DNA from: Defluviibacillus sp043739385
Lineage (GTDB): Bacteria > Pseudomonadota > Gammaproteobacteria > Burkholderiales > Burkholderiaceae_C
Direction: 5' to 3'
Assembly (NCBI GenBank): GCA_043739385.1
Contig: JAYUED010000062.1
Span: 1 to 49,312, forward strand
Length of the DNA: 49,312 bases
In this document: positions 1 through 8,199 of the stretch, piece by piece
How the letters are laid out: every line of letters starts with the position of its first letter
How positions within the stretch are numbered: the first letter of the stretch is position 1
Notes under the pieces: model-generated
What the model saw: the letters and a program-made list of their open reading frames with translations, nothing else
The model's database searches: none
Told to the model about the DNA's origin: nothing
Position numbers and translations under genes: made by a program

Positions 1-10
1 GCATAACCTC

Positions 11-25
11 ATGCAAGTTTTGCAT
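11..25. promoter_or_regulatory. Inverted repeat upstream of the pckG promoter
   Basis: ATGCAA-GTT-TTGCAT is a perfect 6-bp inverted repeat with a 3-nt centre, about 20 nt upstream of the putative -35 box of pckG. Its size and position suit a transcription factor operator. The factor is unknown and the role is inferred from position only. Confidence 0.3.
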
Positions 26-44
26 AAAAATAAGCCGTAACTGC

Positions 45-73
45 TTGGTAACTTCCACGCACTTTCATAAAAT
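45..73 (+). promoter_or_regulatory. Putative sigma70 promoter of pckG
   Basis: TTGGTA (45-50) and TAAAAT (68-73) are separated by 17 nt, a good fit to sigma70 -35/-10 boxes. Transcription would start near 80 and give a leader of about 155 nt that contains the hairpin at 169-210. Position and spacing are seen; activity is inferred. Confidence 0.45.
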
Positions 74-168
74 CGTTATCCCAGCCGACCCTGGCGCGAT
101 GGCCACCCCTCACCGCGTCATGTAGCCGCTTTGTTGCTTACCCCGCACAGCGCCGACTGAGTAGAAGA

Positions 169-210
169 CGTTTTTTCAAAGCTGTAGCTGTCTTCAGTTT
201 TGAAAAAACG
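169..210 (+). promoter_or_regulatory. Long stem-loop in the pckG 5' leader
   Basis: CGTTTTTTCAAA (169-180) pairs perfectly with TTTGAAAAAACG (199-210), a 12-bp stem with an 18-nt loop. GAAGAC (164-169) can also pair with GTCTTC (190-195), and these two pairings compete. The structure ends 11 nt before the Shine-Dalgarno AGGAG (222-226) of pckG. This could be an attenuator, an RNA-protein site or an mRNA stabiliser. No known riboswitch class is recognised. Confidence 0.4.
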
Positions 211-235
211 ATTTTCAACTTAGGAGCCATGTGCC

Positions 236-2125
236 ATGAACTCACCCGCAATGATGGGCCTCACCTTAAATGCCCCCAGCCACGTCAAAAACGCCAAGTT
301 AATCGCTTGGGTCGCCGATATGGTTGCTCTGTGCAAACCCACTGACGTGCACTGGTGCGACGGTACAGACGCCGAATACCAACGCCTGTGCCAACAGCTT
401 GTTGACGCGGGTACATTCAAAAAACTCAACCCAGTCAAACGCCCCAATTCGTTCTTGGCCTGTTCAGACCCCAGCGATGTGGCCCGCGTAGAAGACCGTA
501 CCTTCATTTGCAGCGCCCGCAAAGAAGATGCAGGCCCAACCAACAATTGGATGGCTCCCGCTGAAATGCGTGTGTTGCTACAAGAAGGCGCTGAGGGAAA
601 GACAGCCTTGTTCGACGGCTGCATGCGCGGACGCACTATGTACGTGGTGCCATTCAGCATGGGCCCACTGGGCAGTCCGATTGCCCACATCGGCATTGAG
701 CTGTCAGACAGTCCCTATGTCGCCGTCAACATGAAGATCATGACCCGCATGGGTAAAGCCGTGTACGAGGTGCTAGGCGTGGAAGGCGACTTTGTGCCTT
801 GCGTGCACACCGTGGGTGCGCCGCTGGAAGCAGGTCAAACCGATGTATCTTGGCCTTGCAACAAGACCAAATATATCGTGCATTACCCCGAAAGCCGCGA
901 AATCTGGTCGTATGGTTCCGGCTACGGCGGTAACGCGCTGTTGGGCAAAAAGTGCTTTGCTCTGCGTATCGCGTCCAACATGGGACGTGACCAGGGGTGG
1001 CTCGCTGAGCACATGTTGATTCTGGGTGTTACAAACCCCCAAGGTAAAAAATACCACGTCGCAGCAGCCTTCCCCAGTGCATGTGGCAAAACCAACTTTT
1101 CGATGCTGGTACCTCCTGCAGGCTTTGAAGGCTGGAAAGTCACCACCATTGGCGATGACATCGCCTGGATTAAGCCTGCAGCCGACGGCAAGCTCTACGC
1201 CATCAACCCTGAAGCAGGTTACTTTGGCGTGGCCCCTGGCACCAACCTGCTGACCAACCCCAACTGCATGGCCAGTTTGGATAAAAACGTGATTTTCACG
1301 AACGTCGCGTTAACCGACGACGGCGATGTGTGGTGGGAAGGCATGGAGCACGACGCCCCTGGTCGCGCCCTGCCGACGCACCTCATCGACTGGCAAGGAC
1401 GCGACTGGACGCCAGCTATTGCCAAGGAAACCGGAGCCAAAGCGGCCCACCCGAACTCACGCTTCACCGTAGCTGCCACGAACAACCCAGCTCTTGACTC
1501 CGCATGGGATGACCCTGCCGGTGTGGCGATTGACGCGTTCATCTTTGGTGGCCGCCGCTCCACCACCGTACCTTTGGTCACAGAGGCCCGGGACTGGGTG
1601 GAAGGCGTTTACATGGCCGCCACCATGGGCAGTGAAACCACAGCCGCTGCAGTAGGTCAACAAGGCGTGGTGCGCCGTGACCCGTTTGCCATGCTGCCCT
1701 TCATGGGCTACAACATGAGCGACTACTTTCAGCATTGGCTCACTTTGGGGGAAAAACTGGCAGCCAGCGGTGCCAAACTGCCCAAAATCTACACCACCAA
1801 TTGGTTCCGCAAGGGCGCTGACGGAAAATTCGTCTGGCCGGGCTATGGCGAAAACATGCGCGTGTTGAAGTGGATGATTGACCGCCTCGAAGGTACCGCC
1901 ACTGGCACCGAACACCTCGTTGGCGTCAGCCCTACTTATGGCGAGCTGAACTGGACAGGCCTGGATTTCACGCTTGAGCAGTTCAACACTGTCACCAGCA
2001 TTGACAAAGCGGCGTGGATTGACGAGCTGAAGCTGCACGATGAGCTGTTCACACAACTCGCTTACCACCTGCCCGAAGCGTTGAAGGCGAACAAAGACAA
2101 GTTGGAAGCGCGCCTAGCAGCTTAA
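236..2125 (+). CDS. pckG: Phosphoenolpyruvate carboxykinase (GTP)
   Basis: A cytoplasmic gluconeogenic enzyme, 629 aa, that converts oxaloacetate and GTP to PEP, GDP and CO2. The length fits the GTP-dependent family (about 600-630 aa), not the ATP-dependent one (about 540 aa). The kinase-1a loop PSACGKTN is at residues 280-287 with its hyperreactive Cys (C283). The metal-binding TTIGDDIAW follows at about 303-311, and the substrate-binding region near GYGGNALLGKK at 229-239 is also present. The start is fixed by AGGAG at 222-226, 9 nt upstream of ATG. The gene stands alone, between its own promoter and leader hairpin and a strong terminator at 2194-2227. It supplies PEP when the cell grows on the aromatic and fatty acids handled elsewhere in the window. 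Confidence 0.97.
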   Translation: MNSPAMMGLTLNAPSHVKNAKLIAWVADMVALCKPTDVHWCDGTDAEYQRLCQQLVDAGTFKKLNPVKRPNSFLACSDPSDVARVEDRTFICSARKEDAGPTNNWMAPAEMRVLLQEGAEGKTALFDGCMRGRTMYVVPFSMGPLGSPIAHIGIELSDSPYVAVNMKIMTRMGKAVYEVLGVEGDFVPCVHTVGAPLEAGQTDVSWPCNKTKYIVHYPESREIWSYGSGYGGNALLGKKCFALRIASNMGRDQGWLAEHMLILGVTNPQGKKYHVAAAFPSACGKTNFSMLVPPAGFEGWKVTTIGDDIAWIKPAADGKLYAINPEAGYFGVAPGTNLLTNPNCMASLDKNVIFTNVALTDDGDVWWEGMEHDAPGRALPTHLIDWQGRDWTPAIAKETGAKAAHPNSRFTVAATNNPALDSAWDDPAGVAIDAFIFGGRRSTTVPLVTEARDWVEGVYMAATMGSETTAAAVGQQGVVRRDPFAMLPFMGYNMSDYFQHWLTLGEKLAASGAKLPKIYTTNWFRKGADGKFVWPGYGENMRVLKWMIDRLEGTATGTEHLVGVSPTYGELNWTGLDFTLEQFNTVTSIDKAAWIDELKLHDELFTQLAYHLPEALKANKDKLEARLAA

Positions 2126-2193
2126 CTAGACAAACTTTAGACTCAACCTTGGACAGCCGCTTGCGCGGTATTGTTTAAGGCCAAGGTTTAAAA

Positions 2194-2227
2194 AGCAAAA
2201 AGCCGTGGCATGCCACGGCTTTTTGCT
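2194..2227. terminator. Bidirectional rho-independent terminator, perfect palindrome
   Basis: A 34-nt perfect palindrome. The GC-rich core AGCCGTGGCA/TGCCACGGCT (2201-2220) is flanked by AGCAAAA on the left and TTTTGCT on the right, so each strand gives a GC stem followed by U residues. It lies between the convergent pckG (+) and the small membrane protein gene (-) and can stop both transcripts. Confidence 0.85.
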
Positions 2228-2260
2228 ATTTGGGCAACCTTAGCCGCCCGGCAGAACAAC

Positions 2261-2692
2261 TCAAAGGCTGGGACGCTCTGCGCTGGACGCCATCGCACGA
2301 CTGATGTCAGCCATTACGCGGGCATCAGACAAGGCGACACTCCACAATTTGTGGTCTGCTGCTGCAAGGCGACGGCCTTCATTCCAGGCACTCAAACTTT
2401 TGCGCATGCTTTGCGCCATGTGGAACAACGGGGAAGCGAGCAAGCCAATAGCGGCGAACCCGACGGTCCACAATGTAATCCATGCAGCCATTAGGTGGCT
2501 TTCGTTCCAGGTACCAACTACTTGGTTTGCAGCCACCATCAGCGCAGCAACTACAGCCGCAAGCAACAAAGTTGCTGTAGCACGGGTACCGTTGAAATTT
2601 TTGACGGCATGGCTAAATGCCGCTGCTGCCTGTTCGGCGCGAACTACGCCGGAATGTTCCATTGCATATTCTCTGTGAACAAAGCTGGTCAT
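2261..2692 (-). CDS. Small two-helix membrane protein, function unknown
   Basis: A 143-aa protein with a soluble N-terminus (about 1-37) and two predicted membrane helices at about 38-57 (TATLLLAAVVAALMVAA) and 69-88 (AAWITLWTVGFAAIGLLASP). A positively charged C-terminal tail follows (SMRKSLSAWNEGRR). The start is supported by AAGGAA 7 nt upstream of ATG; an internal ATG at codon 11 is possible. The gene is divergent from the LysR gene at 2828 and shares an intergenic region with an inverted repeat, so that regulator may control it. I do not recognise a family with certainty. The composition resembles short uncharacterised inner-membrane proteins common in Comamonadaceae. Confidence 0.75.
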   Translation of the reverse strand: MTSFVHREYAMEHSGVVRAEQAAAAFSHAVKNFNGTRATATLLLAAVVAALMVAANQVVGTWNESHLMAAWITLWTVGFAAIGLLASPLFHMAQSMRKSLSAWNEGRRLAAADHKLWSVALSDARVMADISRAMASSAERPSL

Positions 2693-2710
2693 GATGATTT
2701 CCTTTTCAGT

Positions 2711-2736
2711 ATGCCCACTGTGAAATACAGTGGCAT
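2711..2736. promoter_or_regulatory. Imperfect inverted repeat, candidate LysR operator
   Basis: ATGCCCACTG and CAGTGGCAT form arms around a 7-nt centre, with one bulged C. The site lies between the divergent membrane protein and LysR genes, 19 nt upstream of the former's start. LysR regulators often bind such dyads in the divergent promoter region. The assignment is inferred. Confidence 0.3.
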
Positions 2737-2827
2737 GGGCTGAATCATAGGGTTTATCCTAATGTTATTCAACTTTATATTGGTGATGGGATACATTCAT
2801 AATGGTGATTATTTAACGGAATTGCCC

Positions 2828-3808
2828 ATGGCATCGAACCACGACCCGTCCGACCACACTATCAACTTCCGAACGCTGGACTTAAACCTGCTGCGCGTGC
2901 TGGATGAAGTTATTGCAGAGCGCAGCCTGACACGCGCAGCCCGTAACCTGTCACTCACCCAACCCGCAGTCAGCAACGCCATGCGCCGCTTGCGTGAAGC
3001 ACTGGGAGACGACTTGGTAAACCGTAACGGCCAGGGTATTGAGCCTACCCCGCGTGCGCTGGCTATTTGGCCATCGGTACGCGAAGCGTTGCACCAGTTG
3101 CAGCAGTCACTGGCCCCCAGCCAGTTTGAATCGGCCAGTGCAACAACAACTTTCGTACTGGCAATGGCGGACGCCACAGCGGGCGAATTAGTTCCAGGCT
3201 TGGTACAGATACTGGAAAAAGAGGCCCCCGGCGTTTCCATCCATCTCGCCCCTTTGACTACCCGTGACCCGCGCCGCCTGTTAGAAGAAGAGTCTGTGGA
3301 TTTGGCAATAGGTTACTTCCCAGCTGTGGTGGCAGATCTCACCGCCCGCGCCCAAGTCGGTAAGGCGGTAAATTTTGCCCATGAGCGACTTTACGACGGT
3401 GCCTATGTCTGCGTGATGCGCCACGATCACCCTCTGGCCACTGGCCAGCTGACACTGAACCGCTTTTGCGACGCACGGCACATGTTGGTCAGTTTTTCAG
3501 GGCAAGCCTTTGGATTTGTGGATGAAGCACTTACTGCCGTAGGCCGGCAACGCCGCGTGGTGATAACGGTAAACCAATTCTTCACCGCCGCCAGAGTGGC
3601 TGCGCACTCAGATTTATTGACAGTGCTGCCGCGGCATTTTCTAACCCTGCCAGGTATCGACAGCACCCTGGCAGTGCGGGAATTACCGCTGGAAGTCCCC
3701 GCAGTACATGTCGATGCGCTGTGGCACCGACGGGCCCAAAGCAGCGTGGGCCACCAGTGGCTACGCCAGACGGTCGCCCGGGCAGCACACCAAGTGTTTG
3801 CAAATTAG
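2828..3808 (+). CDS. LysR-family transcriptional regulator
   Basis: A DNA-binding regulator of 326 aa from the chosen ATG, which has ACGGA about 8 nt upstream. An ATG at 2762 would add 22 residues with no LysR similarity. The N-terminal winged helix-turn-helix lies at about 17-76: NLLRVLDEVIAERSLTRAAR then LTQPAVSNAMRRLREALGDD. The GIEPTPRA segment at the end of the domain is typical of the NodD/NahR-like branch. The remaining 220 residues form the periplasmic-binding-like effector domain. The ligand is unknown. It may regulate the divergent membrane protein gene at 2261 and itself through the inverted repeat between them. The 3' end overlaps the convergent small gene by 4 nt. Confidence 0.92.
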   Translation: MASNHDPSDHTINFRTLDLNLLRVLDEVIAERSLTRAARNLSLTQPAVSNAMRRLREALGDDLVNRNGQGIEPTPRALAIWPSVREALHQLQQSLAPSQFESASATTTFVLAMADATAGELVPGLVQILEKEAPGVSIHLAPLTTRDPRRLLEEESVDLAIGYFPAVVADLTARAQVGKAVNFAHERLYDGAYVCVMRHDHPLATGQLTLNRFCDARHMLVSFSGQAFGFVDEALTAVGRQRRVVITVNQFFTAARVAAHSDLLTVLPRHFLTLPGIDSTLAVRELPLEVPAVHVDALWHRRAQSSVGHQWLRQTVARAAHQVFAN

Positions 3809-4029
3809 CGCAATCCGACGACGCTCAGAGATGCACAAGCGGCCATACGCAGTTCTTGCGCGCGGCGGGGACTGGTGCCCGCGCAAGCATCGGCTTGCTC
3901 CATCAAGCCTGCGGCAACGCCAGGGTGAGGTTGGCGCGCATCGGCACCCTCATTGGCTACCGAATTAGAACCCTTGCGGCTCATGAAAAAACACACCGCG
4001 AAACCAAAAAGACCAATCAAGCTAACCAT
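3805..4029 (-). CDS. Small membrane-anchored protein, function unknown
   Basis: A 74-aa protein with one N-terminal hydrophobic segment (MVSLIGLFGFAVCFFMSRKG) and a hydrophilic helical C-terminal half containing MEQADACAGTSPRRAQELR. That segment looks like one I recall in short conserved Comamonadaceae proteins (a dipole of acidic then basic helix), but no function is known to me. An upstream in-frame ATG at 4089 would add 20 residues before the hydrophobic segment and seems less likely. The 3' end overlaps the LysR gene by 4 nt on the opposite strand. Confidence 0.55.
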   Translation of the reverse strand: MVSLIGLFGFAVCFFMSRKGSNSVANEGADARQPHPGVAAGLMEQADACAGTSPRRAQELRMAACASLSVVGLR

Positions 4030-4169
4030 GGAGAACTCGCCGTGTTGACAGGCGATAAGTGAAGAAGCCTCAAGTCTAAGGGTTTTCACTTACCTACTCA
4101 AGGTCTGGGCCATGCTGAAAACACATGACTCACACCAGCACTGTGCATTTTTCCCTTGTTCCGTGTGCT

Positions 4170-5960
4170 TTAGCGAAACTGCTCCAGCGTACGCAGCAAG
4201 GCCGATCCGGGCACAGGCTCGGCAAACAAGAAGCCCTGGGCATAGTCACAACCCGCAGCATTCAAAAAAGCCAGCTGGGCTGGCGTCTCGACACCCTCGG
4301 CCACCACCTTGAGACCCAGTTTATGGGCCATCACAATAATGGCCTCGCACAGCACCTTGTCACCCGGATCAGTCTCCAGATCACGGACAAAGGAATGGTC
4401 AATTTTGAGGAAATCCACATCGAAGCGCTTGAGGTGCGACAGCGACGAATAACCCGTACCAAAATCATCAATCGACACCTGAAAACCAGCATCCCTGAAC
4501 GCCTTTAGTTTGGCACTGCCAAACTCTTCGGCTTTCAGCAGCACGCCTTCCGTCAATTCCAGTGTGACGCTATGACCCGGTAGGCCCAGTTCGGCCAGCA
4601 CACTAAACCAGCTGGCAGGCGATGCCTTACTGGAGCGAAACTGCACTGGAGAGGCATTGATGCTGATACCAAAATCAGGATGAAAGCTCGCCCGCAGGGC
4701 TTTGACCTGCTGAGCGGCTTCGCGAAATACCCAATCGCTAATCTCGATAATCGCCCCATTGTCTTCGGCCAAGGGCACAAACTCCTTGGGCATTATTTGC
4801 CCGCGCCCATCGTGATTCCAGCGCAACAAAGCTTCGGCTTTTCGCACAAGCCCCGTACGCAACTCAATGATGGGTTGGTAGTACACCTCAAACTGCTTAA
4901 CCTCCATCGCACGGCGTAAATCCCGCGTTAGACGGACCCGGTGGGCCGCAGCCTCTTGCAGCGCGAACGTGAAATGACTGAAGCGGTTGCGGCCCGATGA
5001 TTTAGCAAAAAACATCGCTTGGCTGGCATTTTTAAGCAACTCGTCGTGCTCTTTGGCGTTCGCAGGGTACAGCGCAATGCCCACGCTGGCCGATATGTTG
5101 ACCGTTTCGCCGTGTACTGAGAAAGGCTCGGCTAAGCGACGAATCAAATTTTGCGCAATGCGCTCTACATCGGTGATGTCTTGCAAATTGGGCGTCACCA
5201 CCACAAACTCGTCACCGCCCAGACGCGCAGCCACATCGGTTTCGCGCACAACCTCTTCAATACGATGTGCCACCTGCACCAAAAGTGCATCACCCACATC
5301 ATGGCCCAGCAACTCGTTCACTTCTTTGAACTTGTCCAACCCAATTACCAGTAAGGCGAGTGACAGTTTGGAGCGCTGAGCCAGCTTAAGTTCATGCGTG
5401 AGGCGTTCAGCAAAAAAGCGACGATTGGGCAACTCGGTCAAACCATCAATATTGGCATGGCGCTGCAAGATTTGTGCGGCCAGTCTGCGCTCAGTGACGT
5501 CACGCCCAAGGGAAATCAACCCCAGCAAACGACCTGCCACATCGAAATAAGGCGTACGCAGGGTCTCGATACACACTTGGTTGCTGTGCACATCGGTACT
5601 CCAGCGCTCTGAAAAATGCTGCTCACCCGGTGCCAAGTGCAAGGCCTGCTCGTCCAATGCGTTGATGGCAGAAGCGGTCTCTTCAATGGCAATGTCAAAG
5701 TCACTTTTGCCCACTAGCGTGGCCTCGCTCAAACCCAGGTGGGCGGCGAACGCGGCGTTACAGCCTTGGTAGACGCCACTCGCCGATTTAAAGCAAATGA
5801 GGTCAAGGCTGGCGTCCATCACGCCGCGCAGCAGCAACTGCGCTTGGTCAATGGTCGCGTAATGGCGACCGACCGCCTCCATCAGCGGCTGCAAAGGACC
5901 GTCTGGCACGTTGCCTTGGCCCAGGTGCTGTTGAAGCTGGCGAATCAGTAACTGGTGCAT
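4170..5960 (-). CDS. PAS-GGDEF-EAL cyclic-di-GMP turnover protein
   Basis: A predicted bifunctional signalling protein of 596 aa without membrane helices. A PAS sensor domain (about 40-155) precedes GGDEF (about 165-325) and EAL (about 345-590). The diguanylate cyclase signature GGDEF is intact at about 248-252. The RxxD inhibitory site RETD lies in the canonical position five residues before it. The phosphodiesterase domain keeps the EAL motif (about 376-378) and DDFGTGYSSL. Both activities are therefore possible, with feedback inhibition of synthesis. The start is uncertain. The ATG at 5960 begins the MHQLLIRQLQQ segment that opens many such proteins, while an ATG at 6038 with GGGG 6 nt upstream would add 26 residues. 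The gene stands alone. Confidence 0.9.
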   Translation of the reverse strand: MHQLLIRQLQQHLGQGNVPDGPLQPLMEAVGRHYATIDQAQLLLRGVMDASLDLICFKSASGVYQGCNAAFAAHLGLSEATLVGKSDFDIAIEETASAINALDEQALHLAPGEQHFSERWSTDVHSNQVCIETLRTPYFDVAGRLLGLISLGRDVTERRLAAQILQRHANIDGLTELPNRRFFAERLTHELKLAQRSKLSLALLVIGLDKFKEVNELLGHDVGDALLVQVAHRIEEVVRETDVAARLGGDEFVVVTPNLQDITDVERIAQNLIRRLAEPFSVHGETVNISASVGIALYPANAKEHDELLKNASQAMFFAKSSGRNRFSHFTFALQEAAAHRVRLTRDLRRAMEVKQFEVYYQPIIELRTGLVRKAEALLRWNHDGRGQIMPKEFVPLAEDNGAIIEISDWVFREAAQQVKALRASFHPDFGISINASPVQFRSSKASPASWFSVLAELGLPGHSVTLELTEGVLLKAEEFGSAKLKAFRDAGFQVSIDDFGTGYSSLSHLKRFDVDFLKIDHSFVRDLETDPGDKVLCEAIIVMAHKLGLKVVAEGVETPAQLAFLNAAGCDYAQGFLFAEPVPGSALLRTLEQFR

Positions 5961-6057
5961 GGTGTTTTCACATAACTCCCGCTTGGGCGCAGCCTCGTGA
6001 GGTTGAGTGGCGGTATAAAAGCATAGGTTATAACCCATCAACTACCCCAGCTAGCAA

Positions 6058-6087
6058 GGTACTAGTACGGGTATTGGTACTGGTGTT
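6058..6087 (+). repeat. Degenerate hexamer repeat of GGTACT/GGTATT type
   Basis: Five consecutive 6-nt units (GGTACT, AGTACG, GGTATT, GGTACT, GGTGTT) fill the leader of the metallophosphoesterase gene. The same unit recurs at 33145-33180 and, on the minus strand, around 46776-46803. Confidence 0.5.
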
Positions 6088-6125
6088 GCCATCAGTTCGA
6101 CCTGTACACCCTGTAGGCCCCCGCC

Positions 6126-6962
6126 ATGAAAATTCAATTGCTCTCCGACCTTCACCTCGAGGTCCACCCCCACTTTGTGCCACTGCCCGCACCAGAAGCA
6201 GATTTGCTGGTGCTAGCGGGCGATATTGGTTCGTACCAAGAGGGTTCAGCGCTTGAGGATGCGGACTTCGGCCTCGCCCGCTTCTCGCCTAAATATGGCT
6301 GGCCCACGCCCGTACTTTTTGTACCCGGCAACCACGAATACGACGCACAAGATTTTGATACCGCCCACAAACGCCTGCAAGACGTATGCAGCCGCCTGGA
6401 CATCACCTGGCTAGAGCGTGAAGTGGTTGAGCTACAGGGCGTGCGCTTCATTGGCACCACGCTATGGAGCGACTTTGATGCGCTCTGTGCAGTCAAAAAC
6501 ACAGCCCCAAATGACTCACCTGATGGCTCGCGCTTAGCGCGGATGCTCAAACAGCGTGAAAAAGCCTTCCGTGCTGCCAATTTTTACCTGCGAAAAACTG
6601 AAACGACCCGCTTTGGCACACCGTGGCTGGCAGCGGAAATGCGCGAACAAGCATTGGTCTGCCGGGAGTGGCTGCACGATCAGTTGCAAACGCCCTTTGC
6701 AGGCACCACGGTCGCCATCACACACTTCGCCCCAAGCCTGCATAGCGCTGACCCCCGCTATGGCCTGACCCCCGGTACCGCAGGGTTTTGCAACGCCTGG
6801 GACGATTTATTGCCCTACGCCCAGCTTTGGCTACACGGCCACCTGCACGCCCCCAGCCACTACACCCACAACGGCTGCCGGGTAGTCGCCAACCCCATGG
6901 GCTACGAACGCAAAAACGAGCAACTGCACTTTATGCCGCAGTTGCTGGTTGAGGTGAATTGA
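6126..6962 (+). CDS. Calcineurin-like metallophosphoesterase
   Basis: A 278-aa cytoplasmic dinuclear-metal phosphoesterase. All family motifs are present in order: DLH (D8, H10), GDI (D33), GNHE (N69, H70), THFAPS (the fourth-motif His) and GHLHAP near residue 240. No signal peptide is seen. The substrate cannot be read from sequence; relatives act on phosphodiesters or nucleotides. It is a single gene after the diguanylate cyclase gene on the opposite strand, so a link to cyclic-di-GMP is possible but unsupported. The start is the first ATG, whose peptide MKIQLLSDLHLE begins directly with the core strand. The leader contains a hexamer repeat. Confidence 0.9.
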   Translation: MKIQLLSDLHLEVHPHFVPLPAPEADLLVLAGDIGSYQEGSALEDADFGLARFSPKYGWPTPVLFVPGNHEYDAQDFDTAHKRLQDVCSRLDITWLEREVVELQGVRFIGTTLWSDFDALCAVKNTAPNDSPDGSRLARMLKQREKAFRAANFYLRKTETTRFGTPWLAAEMREQALVCREWLHDQLQTPFAGTTVAITHFAPSLHSADPRYGLTPGTAGFCNAWDDLLPYAQLWLHGHLHAPSHYTHNGCRVVANPMGYERKNEQLHFMPQLLVEVN

Positions 6963-6980
6963 AACGGGATAAAGAATAAG

Positions 6981-7020
6981 TTGAGCAGATAAAAGCAGAT
7001 AGGCGCAGATAACCACAGAT
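6981..7020. repeat. Four 10-bp direct repeats ending in GCAGAT
   Basis: The units TTGAGCAGAT, AAAAGCAGAT, AGGCGCAGAT and AACCACAGAT follow each other without gaps, 18 nt after the phosphoesterase stop and 9 nt before the end of the convergent TetR gene. The 10-bp period matches one helical turn. Similar (A/G)CAGATAAA strings are scattered through many proteobacterial genomes; their role is not established. Confidence 0.6.
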
Positions 7021-7029
7021 GTGCAAGGC

Positions 7030-7656
7030 TTAACGGGCACACAACCCATCAAAACAAGTGCCCAGCACTAAATCTACGATTTGCGCATCCGTGAACTGCC
7101 CGTTAGCCTTTAAAAACTCCAGCACTGGATCGCAAGCGCGGGCGTAAAGGGTGTAAAGCACAGCAATCGCGGGTAATTTTGGGTTCAACACGCCCTGTGC
7201 TTGTGCGGCCTCAATCCAGGCCCCCAGTTGGTCGCTAACCGTAATCAAACCGTCCATGTACGGGGCATGGGTCATCAGCGTCGCTCGCAGGCTGGAGTTT
7301 TGGCTCGGGAGGCTCGGCATCTGTCCTGCTAACTGGGTTTTCATCATCCAACGGGCGACAGCTTTGAGCTGCTCCAGCGGTGCCGCATCCGCAGGCAACG
7401 CCTGCACAAAGGTTTGGGCCCGAACCATTACATGCACCATGGCCGCGGCCGCGAGGTCTTCTTTACTTGAAAAGTGCTTGTAGAGACTGGCTTTTGCAAT
7501 GCCAACCTCGGCAGCTACCTCGTCCACAGTCATTGCATCAAAACCTTTTTCGGCCAGCAAACGGTTAACAGCCTGGATGATGGCGTCTTCTCTGGCGCGC
7601 AGCATTTGCTGCTTAAAAGAAGGTTTGGCGACGGTGGTTAATGGCATGACAGGCAT
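7030..7656 (-). CDS. TetR-family transcriptional regulator
   Basis: A 208-aa repressor-type protein. The N-terminal helix-turn-helix runs from about residue 23 to 67: AIIQAVNRLLAEKGFDAMTV, then VGIAKASLYKHFSSKEDL, the classic TetR recognition helix. The C-terminal ligand domain is helical. The start is the ATG at 7656; an ATG three codons later is equally possible and neither has a clear Shine-Dalgarno sequence. No gene is divergent within 120 nt, so the target is not indicated by context. Confidence 0.92.
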   Translation of the reverse strand: MPVMPLTTVAKPSFKQQMLRAREDAIIQAVNRLLAEKGFDAMTVDEVAAEVGIAKASLYKHFSSKEDLAAAAMVHVMVRAQTFVQALPADAAPLEQLKAVARWMMKTQLAGQMPSLPSQNSSLRATLMTHAPYMDGLITVSDQLGAWIEAAQAQGVLNPKLPAIAVLYTLYARACDPVLEFLKANGQFTDAQIVDLVLGTCFDGLCAR

Positions 7657-7784
7657 AACGGTAATTTTATCGGGCTAGGTATGGGGCACTTCCGACCCGT
7701 GTAAACAACGCAATGCAGTTCATCTTCCAAAAATAAATACAACACGAGCAAGCACAGTGCAAGCGCCCCTATGTACCAAATTGC

Positions 7785-8048
7785 CTAGTTAGCCGAGGCC
7801 TTTTCGCCCTTGCGCATATGTGCTTCGGTTTCGTAGTCGTTGCCAACGCCGTACACTTCGGCCCCTTCAGGGTTGCCAAAATGACTTTTGAGGAAGCTTG
7901 GTTTCTCTGCACTACCCGTTTCATCCTGAGGCTCGCCTTCTACGGCTTGACTCAGCGTACTTAGATGCAAGACAGGTGGCGCAAATACCACGGGAGATGC
8001 TGCCAACTCTGTCGGTTTCTTGCCGGAATATGCGTCAAATAAACCCAT
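7785..8048 (-). CDS. Small hydrophilic hypothetical protein
   Basis: A possible 87-aa protein rich in Pro, Glu and Gly, with no membrane helix or signal. It begins MGLFDAYSGKKPTELA and contains a Tyr/Asp/Glu segment (EVYGVGNDYETEAHMRKGEK). The ATG at 8048 is preferred; a TTG at 8075 would add nine residues. No Shine-Dalgarno sequence is convincing for either. No overlapping frame on either strand looks more protein-like, and the codon pattern is ordinary. I do not recognise a family. The flanking stretches 7657-7784 and 8076-8147 hold nothing I can name. Confidence 0.5.
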   Translation of the reverse strand: MGLFDAYSGKKPTELAASPVVFAPPVLHLSTLSQAVEGEPQDETGSAEKPSFLKSHFGNPEGAEVYGVGNDYETEAHMRKGEKASAN

Positions 8049-8199
8049 AGCATCTGCTTTCGTTAAGAATGACAACCTTTTTGCATTCTCACACGGTTCA
8101 ACCCCGCGATGTGCACCCTCAGTGGCCCTTGGATTACTTCTTTTTTAATAGCAAACTATGCACATCAGGTAAGCAAACGCTGCCTTTTTGAATCTGACC

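Noticed and set aside
1457..2068. A 203-codon minus-strand open frame inside pckG.
   Set aside because: It lies wholly opposite a gene with clear motifs, has no ribosome site and no recognisable domain; it is a shadow of codon bias.
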